Under the pieces are notes generated by a model. It made no database searches and had not been told where the DNA came from. It saw only the letters and a list, made by a program, of their open reading frames with translations. This document shows positions 28,096-37,000 of a stretch of 64,000 nucleotides of DNA, piece after piece. The DNA is from Anadara kagoshimensis. Lineage: Eukaryota; Mollusca; Bivalvia; Arcoida; Arcidae. The stretch lies in NCBI GenBank assembly GCA_021292105.1, contig CM037870.1:62522167-62586166 (forward strand), in the 5' to 3' direction. Each line of letters starts with the position of its first letter. Position 1 is the stretch's first letter. Both the position numbers and the translations under genes were made by a program.

Positions 28096-30499
28096 ATTTC
28101 AAAAGAAATGTAAAATTATGTTTTGTAAAAATATTAGTAAATAGTATATCATACTTAGAGCAAACACAAATATAGTTTTTTTTTCTTGATTTATTTCTTA
28201 TTATGGTTTTTTTTTATTTATTTTTTTCTGCTGAAGGAAACTGAAATACTCAATGCTAAAAAAATAAATAAATATATAAAAACACTAGAAGTTATTTCCG
28301 ATTAATCTGGGTAATAAAAGCAGTTCACTAAACAAGCTTCATTTCCTAAATAGCTTGGATAACACCTTCTGCGTCACTTCCGGTTTTGTGCCCTTTTACT
28401 ACCAAAGGGAGATAATACAGATTTTCAACAGTTTCAGGGCTTTAATTTACGCTGTAGAAAAGGACAGAAATGATTAAAAAATGTTATTTGTGGCTAAATG
28501 GACTTTTTATGATGTAAGCTTTTGGAAAATAGTACTAAAAAAAATTCGGTTTTTGGTGACCGGTGACCTTTAAGTGACATGTCACTTTGTGCTGTTCACA
28601 TGTAGATGAGTTGAGGTGAGTAATTGCCTTTTATGTCCTAATCAAGATTCTTTTACTTACATCAAGGGATTCAGTTCAAGGATGCTGAAGGACACAGGAG
28701 TGCTTGGAGAAAACCACCTAACTTCAGCAAGTGTACTGATCAACAGAATTTCTCACACTAGGTTCTGCCAGAGTGGGATTCGAACCTAAGAGGTGAGAAG
28801 TGCTGTGATTCATAAGTACCTACACATTTTTAGTCCAATTGGCCACAGAGGCCCATATGTTGTACACATCACTTACACTTTGTGACTCTTTTCATCTTAA
28901 AATTTGTCCTTATATGTAACTATTTCAAAACATAAAATGTCACGATATAATATTTAGTGATTTAACTTTTTTAAAATCAACACACACAATTAATTTTTTG
29001 CAATTTATACATTGTGAACAAAAAAAACTTTCTTTATTTTCCATACAATTCTAGGTTTTCAAAAATTTAAAACTACAAGTAGATCTAGCCAATTTTCCAA
29101 TAATTTGAAAATATAGTTCCTTTCAAAGTATTCTTTTTCACAAATTTTTTTCAAATTATAGGTGAAATTTTTAAAGATTCTCTTAGAAATAAGCACTTAT
29201 GGTGATTTTGGTTACTAGGAATGGAGATATAGCAATTGGATTTTTTAAATTGTAATATTCATTATGAATATTGTGAAAATAAAGTTCTTTTTAAAAAAAT
29301 ATTGCTTTACAATAATAATGACTAACCTCATATGCTTCATTTATTTTTGTAAATTTGTCAGCTGCGTTTGGGTCATCGTTTTTATCTGGATGCCTGAAAT
29401 TAAAAATAACATCCTAAATTAAGGTAATTCTATTTTACAATTTATGTAGTGGCTTTGGTCATGTTGGTAGCTCAGTTGGTAGAGTACTTGCCCATTATTT
29501 GGCAGGTCACAGGTTTGATCCCCATGTCCATTTGATTTCAGCATTTGTTCTCCTTCCTGTTACAGTTTGGTGGCCAGTGTGTCCCTCAGAAAGGGTGGAT
29601 TGGCAATTACAGGCCACTTCATGTCCATTCAAAGGAATATGGGCGATATTTCACATGGAACTATCGTAAGAAGTAAACAGGGTAGAATGAAGTGGTCTCT
29701 GTAAACGGTAGCTCATTTGGTAGAGCACTCACCTATTTATGGATTTTTATCTGGATCTTAAAGTGTGTTTTAATTATTAACTGCCAGTTCACAGAACATT
29801 TAAGGGTGTTTTTAATACTGTCATTTTACAGTCACTTCCTGTTACACCTTTAAGGTGGTGCTCCAGATAGTGGAGGAAATTCCATAGAAAGAAAGATATG
29901 AGGGGGATCCTGGGTTCCGAAGCTAGTCATTTCGTACCATAACCATTTCGTACCATGATCATTTTATACCCAAACTTACCATTTCGTACCCAAGTCTGTC
30001 CATTTCGTACCATGCCATATGACCATTTCATACCATAACCATTTCATACCATGACCATTTCGTACCCAAATTTTCCATTTCTGTGGTACGAAATGACCAG
30101 CAAATTTTTATCAAAATAATGCATTCAAAACCTGCACATGAAAATACATGTACTACCATTTCATACCATATTTTTAAAATATAATGACATTATTTGTTGA
30201 TTATATTTTAAAAAAGAGGTTCTTTATCAATAAGTGTTACTTATTAATATTAATTAGCCTGATATGAAGAACAGGAAGAAAAAAAAATTGATAAGATTCT
30301 CCACTTTATCATTTGGAAATTCTGTGATCCGGCCTTTGTTTTTGATCTGATGCTACTAGTTCAGCAAAAAACATTGTTTTTAACATAGATTCTCAAATTC
30401 CAAGCGTTTTTTATTTGAAGATGTTTGTCTTATTGAGTTTTCATTAAAGAACTTTACTATCTCATGTAAGAACTATGTTGAGAGAGAGAGAGAGAGACA

Positions 30500-30556
<57 letters not shown>

Positions 30557-31392
30557 TTATTATGATACGAAATTTATTGTAGGAATTGGTAACACTTCAC
30601 TATCATATGGTATGAAACGGTAGCTATGTAGCGGTAATATATGGTAAATTTGTTCGAGTGTATGGTACGAAATGGTCAAAGATTATGGTACGAAATGGTC
30701 ATGGTACGAAGTACGAAATAGTCATGGTACGAAATGGACATGGTACGAAATGGTAGTTGATATGGTACAAAATGGTCCTGGTACGAAATGACTATAATTC
30801 TAGCGTTCAATCCCCAGTTCGACTCTGCAATTTATTTATTTTATTTTTTATTTTTTGGACATCCTTTTACATTTCTACCATTGATGGCAATTGTAGCGGG
30901 ACTGAGCTAGTCGTGGTATTGTTGTGTTGAATATACATGTAGTAGATATAATTGAGTGATTTACTGCCAGACTTTCTGGTCCGGATCTTTTAGCCTTGTG
31001 GTAGAACGCTCGCTTTTCAACCGGGAGGGCCGGGTTCGATTCTCATCCGGGGCACACGGTGAGGAAGTGTTTTTTTCTAGTGTTTCCTCCCTCCTGTTAC
31101 AGAATCATGGTGTTACTGTATTTAGACAAAAAAGGATATAGAATTTTCTTGTTGAAGTTACACTAATTATTTTCTATTTATCTATGACTCAAAGGAAAAA
31201 CCAGGAAGAGAGTCTATCAAATTAAGATGTGTTAAATACAAACCATTCTCTTGCAAGTTTTTTGTAATTCTGTTTGATTTCCTTTTGAGTTGCTGACCGG
31301 CTTACGCCCAAAACATCGTATAAATCATCACAAAACACAACGGGGATCAAACATAAGAGTGAAAACGTCAGGAAAAGGAAAACCCGTAGCAT
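10032..31392 (-). CDS. DNAJC16: DNAJC16 (ERdj8-type J-domain/thioredoxin membrane protein), complete, 13 coding exons
   Basis: Coding exons on the minus strand, in order: 31392-31244, 29393-29327, 26307-26105, 25587-25454, 24882-24698, 19286-19026, 18290-18160, 16811-16613, 15447-15256, 12691-12624, 12139-11993, 11396-11232, 10425-10032 (TGA). All introns are GT-AG and every phase joins, giving 764 residues, against about 780 in vertebrates. Residues 1-21 form a signal peptide ([21 protein letters not shown]). The J domain (about 23-85) has HPD at 51-53 and is followed by a Gly/Phe-rich stretch ([14 protein letters not shown]). A thioredoxin-like domain follows, with CYEC at 164-167. Exon 6 encodes [17 protein letters not shown], and a hydrophobic segment sits at about 534-556. 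The tail [20 protein letters not shown] closes the protein as in the family. DNAJC16 is an endoplasmic reticulum membrane co-chaperone linked to autophagosome formation. The frame is intact despite heavy transposon load in its introns. Confidence 0.95.
10735..10870 (-). repeat. SINE family A fragment in DNAJC16 intron
   Basis: The plus strand reads gccccagtcaagattctttc, ggatggtggagaaaaccaga, and caaactgacaaactttctta, which is the tail and body of the family without the tRNA-like head. Confidence 0.6.
11505..11600 (+). repeat. tRNA-like SINE head, distinct family
   Basis: The stretch caagtggtagagtgtttgac ttgtatgtgagagggtttgt gggttcaaacctcggccagg has A-box and B-box-like parts. No full cloverleaf was found, and a SINE-like body follows. 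Confidence 0.45.
11775..11935 (-). repeat. SINE family A copy in DNAJC16 intron
   Basis: The sequence cttcagcaagtgaactgaca, agctttctcacaattgaatc and the head complement tagaccattctgccactgag gcc mark a minus-strand copy with a nearly complete tRNA-like head. Confidence 0.65.
12892..13421. mobile_element. TA-flanked long-TIR element (about 530 bp) in DNAJC16 intron
   Basis: The left end catgaaccgagtcgttacta aaaat is mirrored by the right end atttttagcaacgacttggc ccatg, each next to TA (12890-12891 and 13422-13423). An inner pair, tgggtgtttacaaaggtaat and ttaccattgtaaacacccat, makes the TIRs long. No ORF is present. A TA target suggests a Tc1-mariner-type MITE, but the class is inferred. Confidence 0.65.
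13543..13717. mobile_element. Short TIR element, aaacctg family
   Basis: It starts acagtaaaacctgctacatt and ends ggtggtctttatatacaggt tt, with ctatataaagacaacctgtc in the middle. The last bases of the right end have decayed. Confidence 0.6.
14222..15171 (+). mobile_element. TA-flanked pogo-like element (950 bp) with an N-terminal transposase remnant
   Basis: The ends CTGTAAACCG and CGGTTTACAG are exact inverts, each next to TA (14220-14221 and 15172-15173). Subterminal phrases ttttagcgc and gcgctaaaa are repeated and inverted over about 90 bp at each side. Inside, 14515-14745 encodes a short protein with a helix-turn-helix-like stretch. There is no catalytic domain, so the element is non-autonomous. 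It sits in a DNAJC16 intron. Confidence 0.8.
14515..14745 (+). CDS. Short DNA-binding-like remnant of a pogo-type transposase
   Basis: The frame encodes 76 residues from [15 protein letters not shown]. It contains a basic patch [12 protein letters not shown] and the stretch [24 protein letters not shown]. That stretch resembles the first helices of a Psq/pogo-like helix-turn-helix that opens many Tigger/pogo transposases. Translation stops right after RHTYT, before any DDE region. It may be a captured N-terminus with DNA-binding ability or simply a decaying remnant. The similarity is recalled, not searched. Confidence 0.5.
   Translation: MWRFVERKTPESLLFPSPKTPTMQSAIGEIQSQSVGSGGKKRKRRNYNNYTPEQRAKMARYAVENGVQNAARHTYT
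15535..15715 (-). repeat. SINE family A copy in DNAJC16 intron
   Basis: The plus strand reads gtgtcccagtccagattctt, taccttcagcaaacaaactg, and a B-box complement in gtggaattcgaaccaagatg. A T-run follows at 15724-15738. Confidence 0.65.
15756..16525. mobile_element. TA-flanked pogo/Tigger-like MITE (770 bp)
   Basis: The left end cagtagaacttcgataactc gaa mirrors the right end gttatcgaagttctactg, with TA at 15754-15755 and 16526-16527. Extra inverted copies (acttcaagttatcggggtat tcgaa) occur near the right end. CAGTAGAAC-type ends and a TA target are typical of Tigger/pogo elements. No transposase is seen; the frame at 15954-16262 has no recognisable domain. Confidence 0.8.
16967..17036. repeat. 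ATC/ACC trinucleotide microsatellite
   Basis: Runs of atc (about 12 units) and acc (about 6) are followed by more atc. Open frames across it are artefacts of the three-base period. Confidence 0.9.
17378..18120. mobile_element. CAGGG-ended non-autonomous DNA element (743 bp) in DNAJC16 intron
   Basis: The ends CAGGGTTTTAC and GTAAAACCCTG are exact inverts. CTCTAG lies directly outside both (17372-17377 and 18121-18126), giving a 6-bp visible duplication. Inside, about 17395-17490 repeats ttatattggacgcaaaaaaa. The flanks together rebuild an older repeat whose uninterrupted relative is at about 12430-12475 on the other strand. CAGGG ends suggest a hAT-like element, though hATs usually duplicate 8 bp. 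Confidence 0.75.
18450..18660 (+). repeat. Imperfect tandem repeat, about 29-bp unit
   Basis: The unit is close to gatgacatgtttgcccacat ttttga, present about seven times with changes. It lies in the intron between DNAJC16 exons 6 and 7. Confidence 0.7.
19558..19608. repeat. GA microsatellite
   Basis: There are about 23 GA units with one break (gagaagaggaga). Confidence 0.9.
19670..19812 (+). repeat. 35-bp tandem repeat, four copies
   Basis: The unit ttgattttcaatgatgatta agaaattatgattgg repeats four times with one base change in the first copy (gataatt). This near-identity suggests recent expansion. Confidence 0.85.
20551..24613 (+). mobile_element. Pearl-type element with about 23 tandem units of 172 bp
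   Basis: Inverted ends GTCCCCCGCCG (20551-20561) and CGGCGGGGGAC (24603-24613) bound a 4.06-kb element. After a short left part, units of about 172 bp repeat from about 20590 to 24520. Each holds ccataactccaacaaaaagt, cttgaccaaggtattagt and aggcatgagagcgcttacaa. Neighbouring units alternate in small variants, giving a 344-bp higher-order period in places (22285, 22629, 22973). The core ends in an ACGG/ACAC microsatellite (about 24524-24575) and a tail with a hairpin, ccccgctccgcgttgcgg cgggg. This is the layout of bivalve pearl elements. It occupies the intron between DNAJC16 exons 5 and 6. Minus-strand open frames here are by-products. Confidence 0.85.
25930..26080. mobile_element. Short TIR element, aaacctg family, decayed
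   Basis: It starts acagtaaaatccacaagtct and contains tttgtctttgtatagaaggt and ggacagggggtctttcgtag. The right end is not clear. Confidence 0.4.
26386..28569. mobile_element. TTAA-flanked non-autonomous DNA element (2184 bp) in DNAJC16 intron
   Basis: Inverted ends AGGTCACCGGTCACCAAA and TTTGGTGACCGGTGACCT are each bordered by TTAA (26382-26385 and 28570-28573). No transposase remains. TTAA targets occur in Kolobok and piggyBac elements; the AGG-type end favours Kolobok, by inference. The interior is very AT-rich and holds several expansions: ATG/ATT repeats (about 27296-27345), an ATA run (about 27547-27592), AAAT runs (about 28050-28095), and a tandem duplication of about 190 bp (27690-27875 and 27880-28075). 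Confidence 0.8.
27690..28075 (+). repeat. Tandem duplication, about 190 bp, two copies
   Basis: Both copies run from aaataaataacgtaattaat through cagagata.gtaaagat, aatatgaacaatattttaaa and cggaaatttgggttctttta to ttgttgtgataaata. They differ mainly by small indels. They lie inside the TTAA element. Confidence 0.8.
28618..28858 (-). repeat. Near full-length tRNA-derived SINE, family A
   Basis: On the minus strand the head ggcctctgtggccaattgga ctaaaa leads to a B-box in ggttcgaatcccactctggc. The body (agaacctagtgtgagaaatt) and tail (atcttgattaggacataaaa) follow. This copy best defines the family. Confidence 0.8.
29465..29540 (+). repeat. tRNA-like SINE head, family C
   Basis: The stretch ttggtagctcagttggtaga gtacttgcccattatttggc aggtcacaggtttgatcccc has clean A-box and B-box parts. 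The 3' side does not pair into an acceptor stem and runs into a SINE body. A partial second head, ggtagctcatttggtagagc, is at about 29707. Confidence 0.55.
29924..30794. mobile_element. Fold-back element with GTACGAAATG-repeat arms (871 bp)
   Basis: The ends TAGTCATTTCGTACCA (29924-29939) and TGGTACGAAATGACTA (30779-30794) are exact inverts. Each arm is made of short repeats of catttcgtaccat (left) or its complement (right), mixed with catttcatacccaaa-type variants. The middle is unrelated AT-rich sequence with a GA microsatellite (30481-30553). It lies in the first DNAJC16 intron. A second element with similar arm motifs is at about 48526-49345. Confidence 0.75.
30481..30553. repeat. GA microsatellite
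   Basis: There are more than 30 GA units with a few gacaga breaks. Confidence 0.9.
30982..31060 (+). repeat. tRNA-like SINE head
   Basis: The stretch ttttagccttgtggtagaac gctcgcttttcaaccgggag ggccgggttcgattctcatc has a clear B-box (ggttcgattc) and an A-box-like part. The two outer ends do not pair as an acceptor stem, so it is called a SINE head. Confidence 0.5.
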
Positions 31393-31780
31393 ACTGTTCC
31401 TCTGAAAAACGTTTGCTATTTCTACTAATGGTTAAATGCCACCTCATACAAAATTTATGCATGTAATATGAGATAATTTTATCCAACTTAATGTCAAATT
31501 AGAACTTTATCAGCACCGGTAGGATTTAGGTTCTATAAAACACTTTTGAGATTATGATGATACCTAGACGGAAGACCACTGAAAAAAATTGTATCCCGTA
31601 TCTGATAATTGAATCCGTGAACATTTCGGCCATTTTAGGACAAAAGTCCCCAGTGTGTAACTATTTGATTCATTCACCCGTGGATTAGTGGACGGTGAAT
31701 AAAAACTAATTTATGGATTAAAAATATCGATAAATAATTATCATATTATGTTGCATAAATAATTCTAGGAAATGTTATTC
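31393..31780 (-). promoter_or_regulatory. Probable 5' UTR and promoter region of DNAJC16
   Basis: This is the sequence directly upstream of the DNAJC16 start codon. A 3' splice site is not obvious near the ATG, so the 5' UTR is probably continuous with coding exon 1. No TATA box stands out at a fixed distance. The call rests on position. Confidence 0.3.
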
Positions 31781-31782
31781 TA

Positions 31783-31845
31783 TAATATGAAAATAGGCAT
31801 TGCCTATCCCGGGAAATGTCCAAATTTATTATCGGGTTATTGTGC
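31783..31845 (+). repeat. Repeat module 1 (shared with 47070-47138)
   Basis: The stretch aatatgaaaataggcattgc ctatcccgggaaatgtccaa atttattatcgggttattgt g recurs with one or two changes at 47072-47134. Together with module 2 (33492-33857 and 47888-48108) it may mark the two ends of one repeat family. A CA microsatellite follows it here. Confidence 0.75.
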
Positions 31846-31873
31846 ACACACACACACACACACACACACACAC
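31846..31873. repeat. CA microsatellite
   Basis: There are about 13 CA units. Frames coding runs of His/Thr across it are artefacts. Confidence 0.9.
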
Positions 31874-32231
31874 CAAAACGAGATGGCACACATTGTTTTG
31901 TCTTACCCAATACTAGTGGGACTACCACCGAGTTCTTGCGTCATCTTTCAATCATGTTCTGTCACACAGAACTGAGTTTTGGTATGATCTTTCCAGGGAC
32001 ACAAAAGGCTATTCAATTACCCAATATAGTGAATATACTAATCCATACCACGACAACATTCTCACGTTGTAATGTCCTCTCATCTTGAGTCACCTTTTAC
32101 CATACCATGTGAATAATTTAATCTACTGATTTATGGATTGCATAAATAACTACTCCTGTTTCTTAAAACAAGATGTGTATCATATCACAGTTCAAGATTG
32201 CCCCATTCAATTAATGAAGCAGTTATACCAA

Positions 32232-32616
32232 TGAAAAACAAACATACTAATCCATGTCCAAATCACAATCCAGGAGTAAAGTAAAAAAAAAACTTTGAAA
32301 CTGACAAGTTAGGTTAAACACGCGAACTTCCACCAAGGAAGTGAGACCGAGTTTTCTGGAAGGGTAAGCACCTTCTGTTAGCTAGCTACACCGGCCACGT
32401 GTGTAATCAATATTAAGTGAAGGGAATAAGGAACTAAAACGTGTGTGTAATCAATATTAAGTGAAGGGAACAAGGAACTAACATCCACAGGTCAATATTG
32501 GACACAGAGACATCAAACTTGTCAACAATACAGTGATGACGGTCATTAATCTTTTTGCTGAAGGCCCTGATAAGCCTAGGCTTGCAATATCCCTTGGTCA
32601 ACAATCTATTCTGTTT
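32232..32616 (-). mobile_element. 5'-truncated Penelope-like element, 3' end only
   Basis: On the minus strand this copy holds the last part of the reverse transcriptase ORF (LLTKGYCKPRLIRAF, then HHCIVDKFDVSVS) and the 3' UTR. It matches the copy at 41869-43118 nearly base for base in gataagcctaggcttgcaat atccc. Its coding end overlaps the next SINE head. Confidence 0.8.
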
Positions 32617-32940
32617 GTGACCGCCTTGGTTGCTCAATGGTATAGCGTCCTGCTGGAGAGTGGGGGGTTTTGGGTTTCAACCTGACTTGTGTTATACATG
32701 ACAATACTTTAAAATTTGAGTTACTGCTTCCTCATTTTGCAAGCCACATTTGACTTAGAGGATAGATTATCGACTGGTTATAGAATAATATTAATTGGGA
32801 GTGGAATGCTTGCCTGTGGCGTGCTGACTCTGTGAGGCAGCACCTTTAACGCACGACCCGATATGAATACAGTGGTATGAGGGTAAGCTCCTCTTACACC
32901 TTCAACATTCACAGGCATATAGTACCATGATGAGAATTTT
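32617..32940 (+). repeat. SINE family B copy
   Basis: A tRNA-like head (ccttggttgctcaatggtat agcgtcctgctgg) with a B-box-like gggtttcaacctgac leads to a tail: gggagtggaatgcttgcctg tggcgtgctgactctgtgag. Related tails occur at about 41010-41060 and 59300-59355. Confidence 0.6.
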
Positions 32941-33491
32941 CTAAAGCACAGACCATTGCAAGTAACAAATGATATGATTAAAACTTGACAGGCTTGTACC
33001 GAAATAGTGTTAATTTTAGCCCAGCCCCTTTAAGTTTCACTGCATGAAGAGCCTCAGCCCCGGAGAGTTGAAAATGCTTTTTCACTTATATCGAGACGGT
33101 TAATTCTAGGATGGTGGGTTGTTTTTTACCCCAGTCAAGATTATTCATTATTCACCTAAATTAAAATGGAACATTCTGGGATGATATACTTGAAAGATGT
33201 TGCTTTAAGATTTATATTGAAATGGTCACTTCTGTGGATGGTGGAGTGGAAATTGGCATTTATTCACTTATACCAACTTTTTTCGAGAACCAAGTCTGGG
33301 ATATTGAAGAAGGTAATGTTGATTTTACCCTAGTTAAATTTTTTATATTCATTCCGAGAACTGTAAATTATTGGAATCCCCTGCCAGCATCGGTAGTCCA
33401 GTCGCCATCCTTGGAGGTTTTTAAGGATTCAATTCAGACCTTACCCAAGTGGATCTCAACTACAGTCAGCTGCTAAACTCAACATGAATGT

Positions 33492-33857
33492 TTTATTATT
33501 GTTATTTTCATCACAACTTTTTGGGACAGCGGTCCATCTCATTGCACAACATGTACAGTTTCCTCATCAGTTATGTCCAAGTTAGATTTTTGATGAGTGC
33601 AGTCATTGTAGTTGAAGTCAGTTCTAGTCAGCACCTTAAAGTCAAACTGGTCCAGCCACAGGGGCTCGGGGAATGTTATTTTTGTTATATTGGTGTCAAG
33701 ATCGTATTATTCTGTTGTTTTATGGAGAATAATACGATCTTGACACCAATATAAACTAAAATAATATTCCCCGAGCCCCTGTGGTCCAGCTCGATCAGCT
33801 GATCATGTCATTCATGATATCCATGTCACATGTAAACAAACAGAGGATTTGTCAATA
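33492..33857 (+). repeat. Repeat module 2 (shared with 47888-48108), interrupted
   Basis: It runs from attgttattttcatcacaac through cctcatcagttat, tcagcaccttaaagtcaaac and catgtaaacaaacagaggat ttgtcaatat. The copy at 47888-48108 is continuous. This one is split by the hairpin element at 33658-33784. Similarity ends sharply at about 33857. Confidence 0.85.
33658..33784. mobile_element. 127-bp near-perfect hairpin MITE with 7-bp target duplication
   Basis: The left arm cacaggggctcggggaatgt ... gtgtcaagatcgtattattc t pairs with the right arm agaataatacgatcttgaca c ... ccccgagcccctgtg. The arms are about 57 bp around a loop of about 12 bases. GTCCAGC flanks it on both sides (33651-33657 and 33785-33791). 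The related copy at about 48051 reads gtcccagcccaatcagctga, which is the unfilled target. The class is uncertain; ends rich in CAGGGG recall hAT-type MITEs. Confidence 0.85.
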
Positions 33858-34084
33858 TTTACATTAAATTCGGAATAAATGTCAATAAATTTTATCTGTA
33901 TTTTCGTAAAAATGATATTGGGACGATCTTTTAATTAATTCTTTCGAAAGGCGCATTTTATTATTTTTCTTAAAAATCGATCATTTGTGACAACGTCTTT
34001 CCTGTCCTGGCGAACGCCATTTTTGTTTACACTGCATTCACATATGCACTCAAAATTTCCATACAATTAAGTAATAATATGTGA

Positions 34085-37000
34085 AAAAGTGTTACCGTAG
34101 AAGTCATATACTGTGGTTATGCTAACCTCGTAATAGCTTTGTGTCAGAATAAAGCCGACTATAAGAAGCTGCTCTGTGTTGATGGTGATACAATACCCGA
34201 CCCTTTAAATTTGTTCAGTGGTTGGTTGGGCGAGAAGAATGGTTTAAGACGGTGGCCACCCATCTTCATTTCCGATATCATAAATTTCATGGTCAACAGG
34301 GATACAAAAGGTATGCATAAATTTTCAACGCACTATAATGTAGCCTATATTAAAATATGTGTTAAGGTAGTCATTCATTCAGTGGAACATTTTCATCAGG
34401 GATGTTCAGTAATACAATATTTTTTTCTTGTTGAAGTATGAATTATTAAGCTATATTTATGCATATGCATTATTTAGAGTACAAGTGCTATACTGTTACT
34501 TAAATGAGAACTTTAATCAGAATATGTATTGTGTAGTATTAATATATATATATTTGTTATTTAGGAACTATTCAGGCCCATTTAGGGGAATATAAGATTG
34601 GGAAGGCATATGAGTATTTCCAGGCTGGTTTTTTAAAGGAAGTATTTTACCACCAGATCAGTGAAAAATCATCCTTCTGTATTTTAAGAGCCAGATGTAC
34701 ACCATCAACAAAAATAACTGATGACTGGCATAATGTTTGGGTCTGTGCAGAGAAGACAAGTGGGGAAATAAAATCTGCATATTGCACATGTACAGCTGGG
34801 TAAATAATTATCATTTTATACAGTGCATCCTGCTATAATGACCACCCACCAATTTGACCCACAATTTTAACATCTCTTTAAAATACTTAAACCCAAAAGT
34901 CCCTTTATATAAAGACAATCTGTCTGTATAAAGTATTTCATGGGTTTGTGTACAGGTTTTACTGTATTAATAATAATGGTATGTGTTTATAGGGATATGT
35001 GTATGTGGTGGACATTCATATATAAACATGAATTGGCAATCTGTTAATTCATGTAGCCAAGGCTATTCATAACTCTAGAATAAATACCACACTTAAAATG
35101 GTACTAAATGTTTAACAGTCACTCTGACTATGGTGTGTTTGACATATATACACTACCATTTTGGTTTTATGTTACATGACAATAATTTCTATTTCTGATT
35201 TTCCTTTGAAGATTGGGTAGCACATGTAATCATGTTGCTGGGTTGTTGTTTCGAGTGGAGTCTGCTAATAAATTAGGAGTTACCTCAAGCACATCTGCAC
35301 AATGTACCTGGAAAGTACCATCAGGAATAACAGCATTAGGACCTCCAAAATTAAAAGACATGAAGATAAAAAAGTCTCGCCATGGAAAACTAGGTAAGAA
35401 TTATAAGCATCTTTAAGAATTAGCATCCTAAATTGCATCGAGTGACCTATTTAAAAATATTTTAAAGAAAAAAAATGTACTGGTATGAATTGATTTTTAC
35501 AGAACTTAAAGGTACATATATAGAGGATCTTAGACGAGTGGGGGTTTAATATTTAATTATTGAACGAGTTTAATAAATTTCATATTAAACCCTCACGAGT
35601 CTAAGATTCTATATATCACATAACTCAAAATACCGAGGCATAATGACATGTACATATTATTTGATGCCATAAAGAAATAGATGATTTCTATCTAGGTCAG
35701 ACAAATCACCTCCAAATTAACTGCGCAAGTAAGAATATAGTTCTATTTAGTTATAGTAATTTTAAGTAAATTAATCACCTAGAAAAAAGACATAATCAGT
35801 ATGTAAGTTTAAATCATAATTATATTTTTCCGAATGCATCAAAATTATTTTTCAAAGAATCGGAAAGTCTTCAAAAGTCTAAAAATAAACAACAGACTGA
35901 CACAGTTTTCATATGACGTCATTAGGCATGACCACTACGTAAATCAGAAGCGTGATAACTGATTACGTCACAACCAAGTGATATTACATGGGTACCTGTG
36001 TAATACGAAAAATATTACACTGTTTTATTCCATCAATAAACAGGAGGGTTATGTGATATATGTTGTTATTTTTGTGAAAATGTGTAACTTGAAGGTAGAT
36101 GTATTGTTATTATTATTAGTTATGTGAAAATTGTTCAGCCTAAATGTTCATGTATTTTATACATATTTACACTGTTACACAACTATTTTGTGTTGATACA
36201 ATCACTTGTAAAATATGTTCAGTGGCCCTATCTAAAGTTGTAAACTGAACACATTCTAGACAAGTGATTTTGTTCAGTTTAGACATCTCAAGTTGGTTTA
36301 CACAGTAATATCAATGGTATAATTAATATGAAGTGCAATAAAACCTCTATATATAGGCAACCTGCACATTATCAAACAACATAAATGTAAATATATACAT
36401 GTGTTACTGTAGCTCAGTTTTTTATTTACTCAGGATTAGGCTTTAATGGGTTACACTGTACTGATAATGGAATTCTATTATTTTAGATACCAGGAGACTT
36501 ATTAGACAAACAGAATACAAGCCTGTTTCCAGTGTTAACAAATCTGATTTGTTACAGCAGTTTGCAACTGGGCTGAAGGAAGTACTCCCTAATGCTTGTA
36601 TATTCAAAGGTGATTAAACATGCATAGATATCACTGTTATAATATATTCACTACTTGAAAAACTGCCAAGAGTTTCATAATCAGTTGTCTCAATATGTTG
36701 TTGTTTCCTGTTCCATTGATTATATTATGTTTTGGTTTGCTTTGGCTATTGCCAAATACCTCTGGTACAAGTTTTTCAGTGTTGACTTAGTGCATTAAAA
36801 TTAAGAACAATAGCATAGGATGTGTAGAAACGAAGGTTAAATTCCACTATAATAATCAAACTTCTGAATAAATAAGAGAATGGTTATGATTCATCATAAT
36901 ATTTATTTGTAAACCAACACATTGCCAGTTACGTGTCACATTTTAAATATTACAAATTTATATGATGGACAAAATATATTCTCCTCCATGGTTTTGTAGA

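Noticed and set aside
30982-31060. tRNA gene
   Set aside because: A-box and B-box parts are present, but the outer ends do not form an acceptor stem and a SINE body follows. The same holds for 11505, 29465, 32617, 40868 and 53060.
31772-32088. Open frames with His-Thr repeats
   Set aside because: Artefacts of the CA microsatellite.
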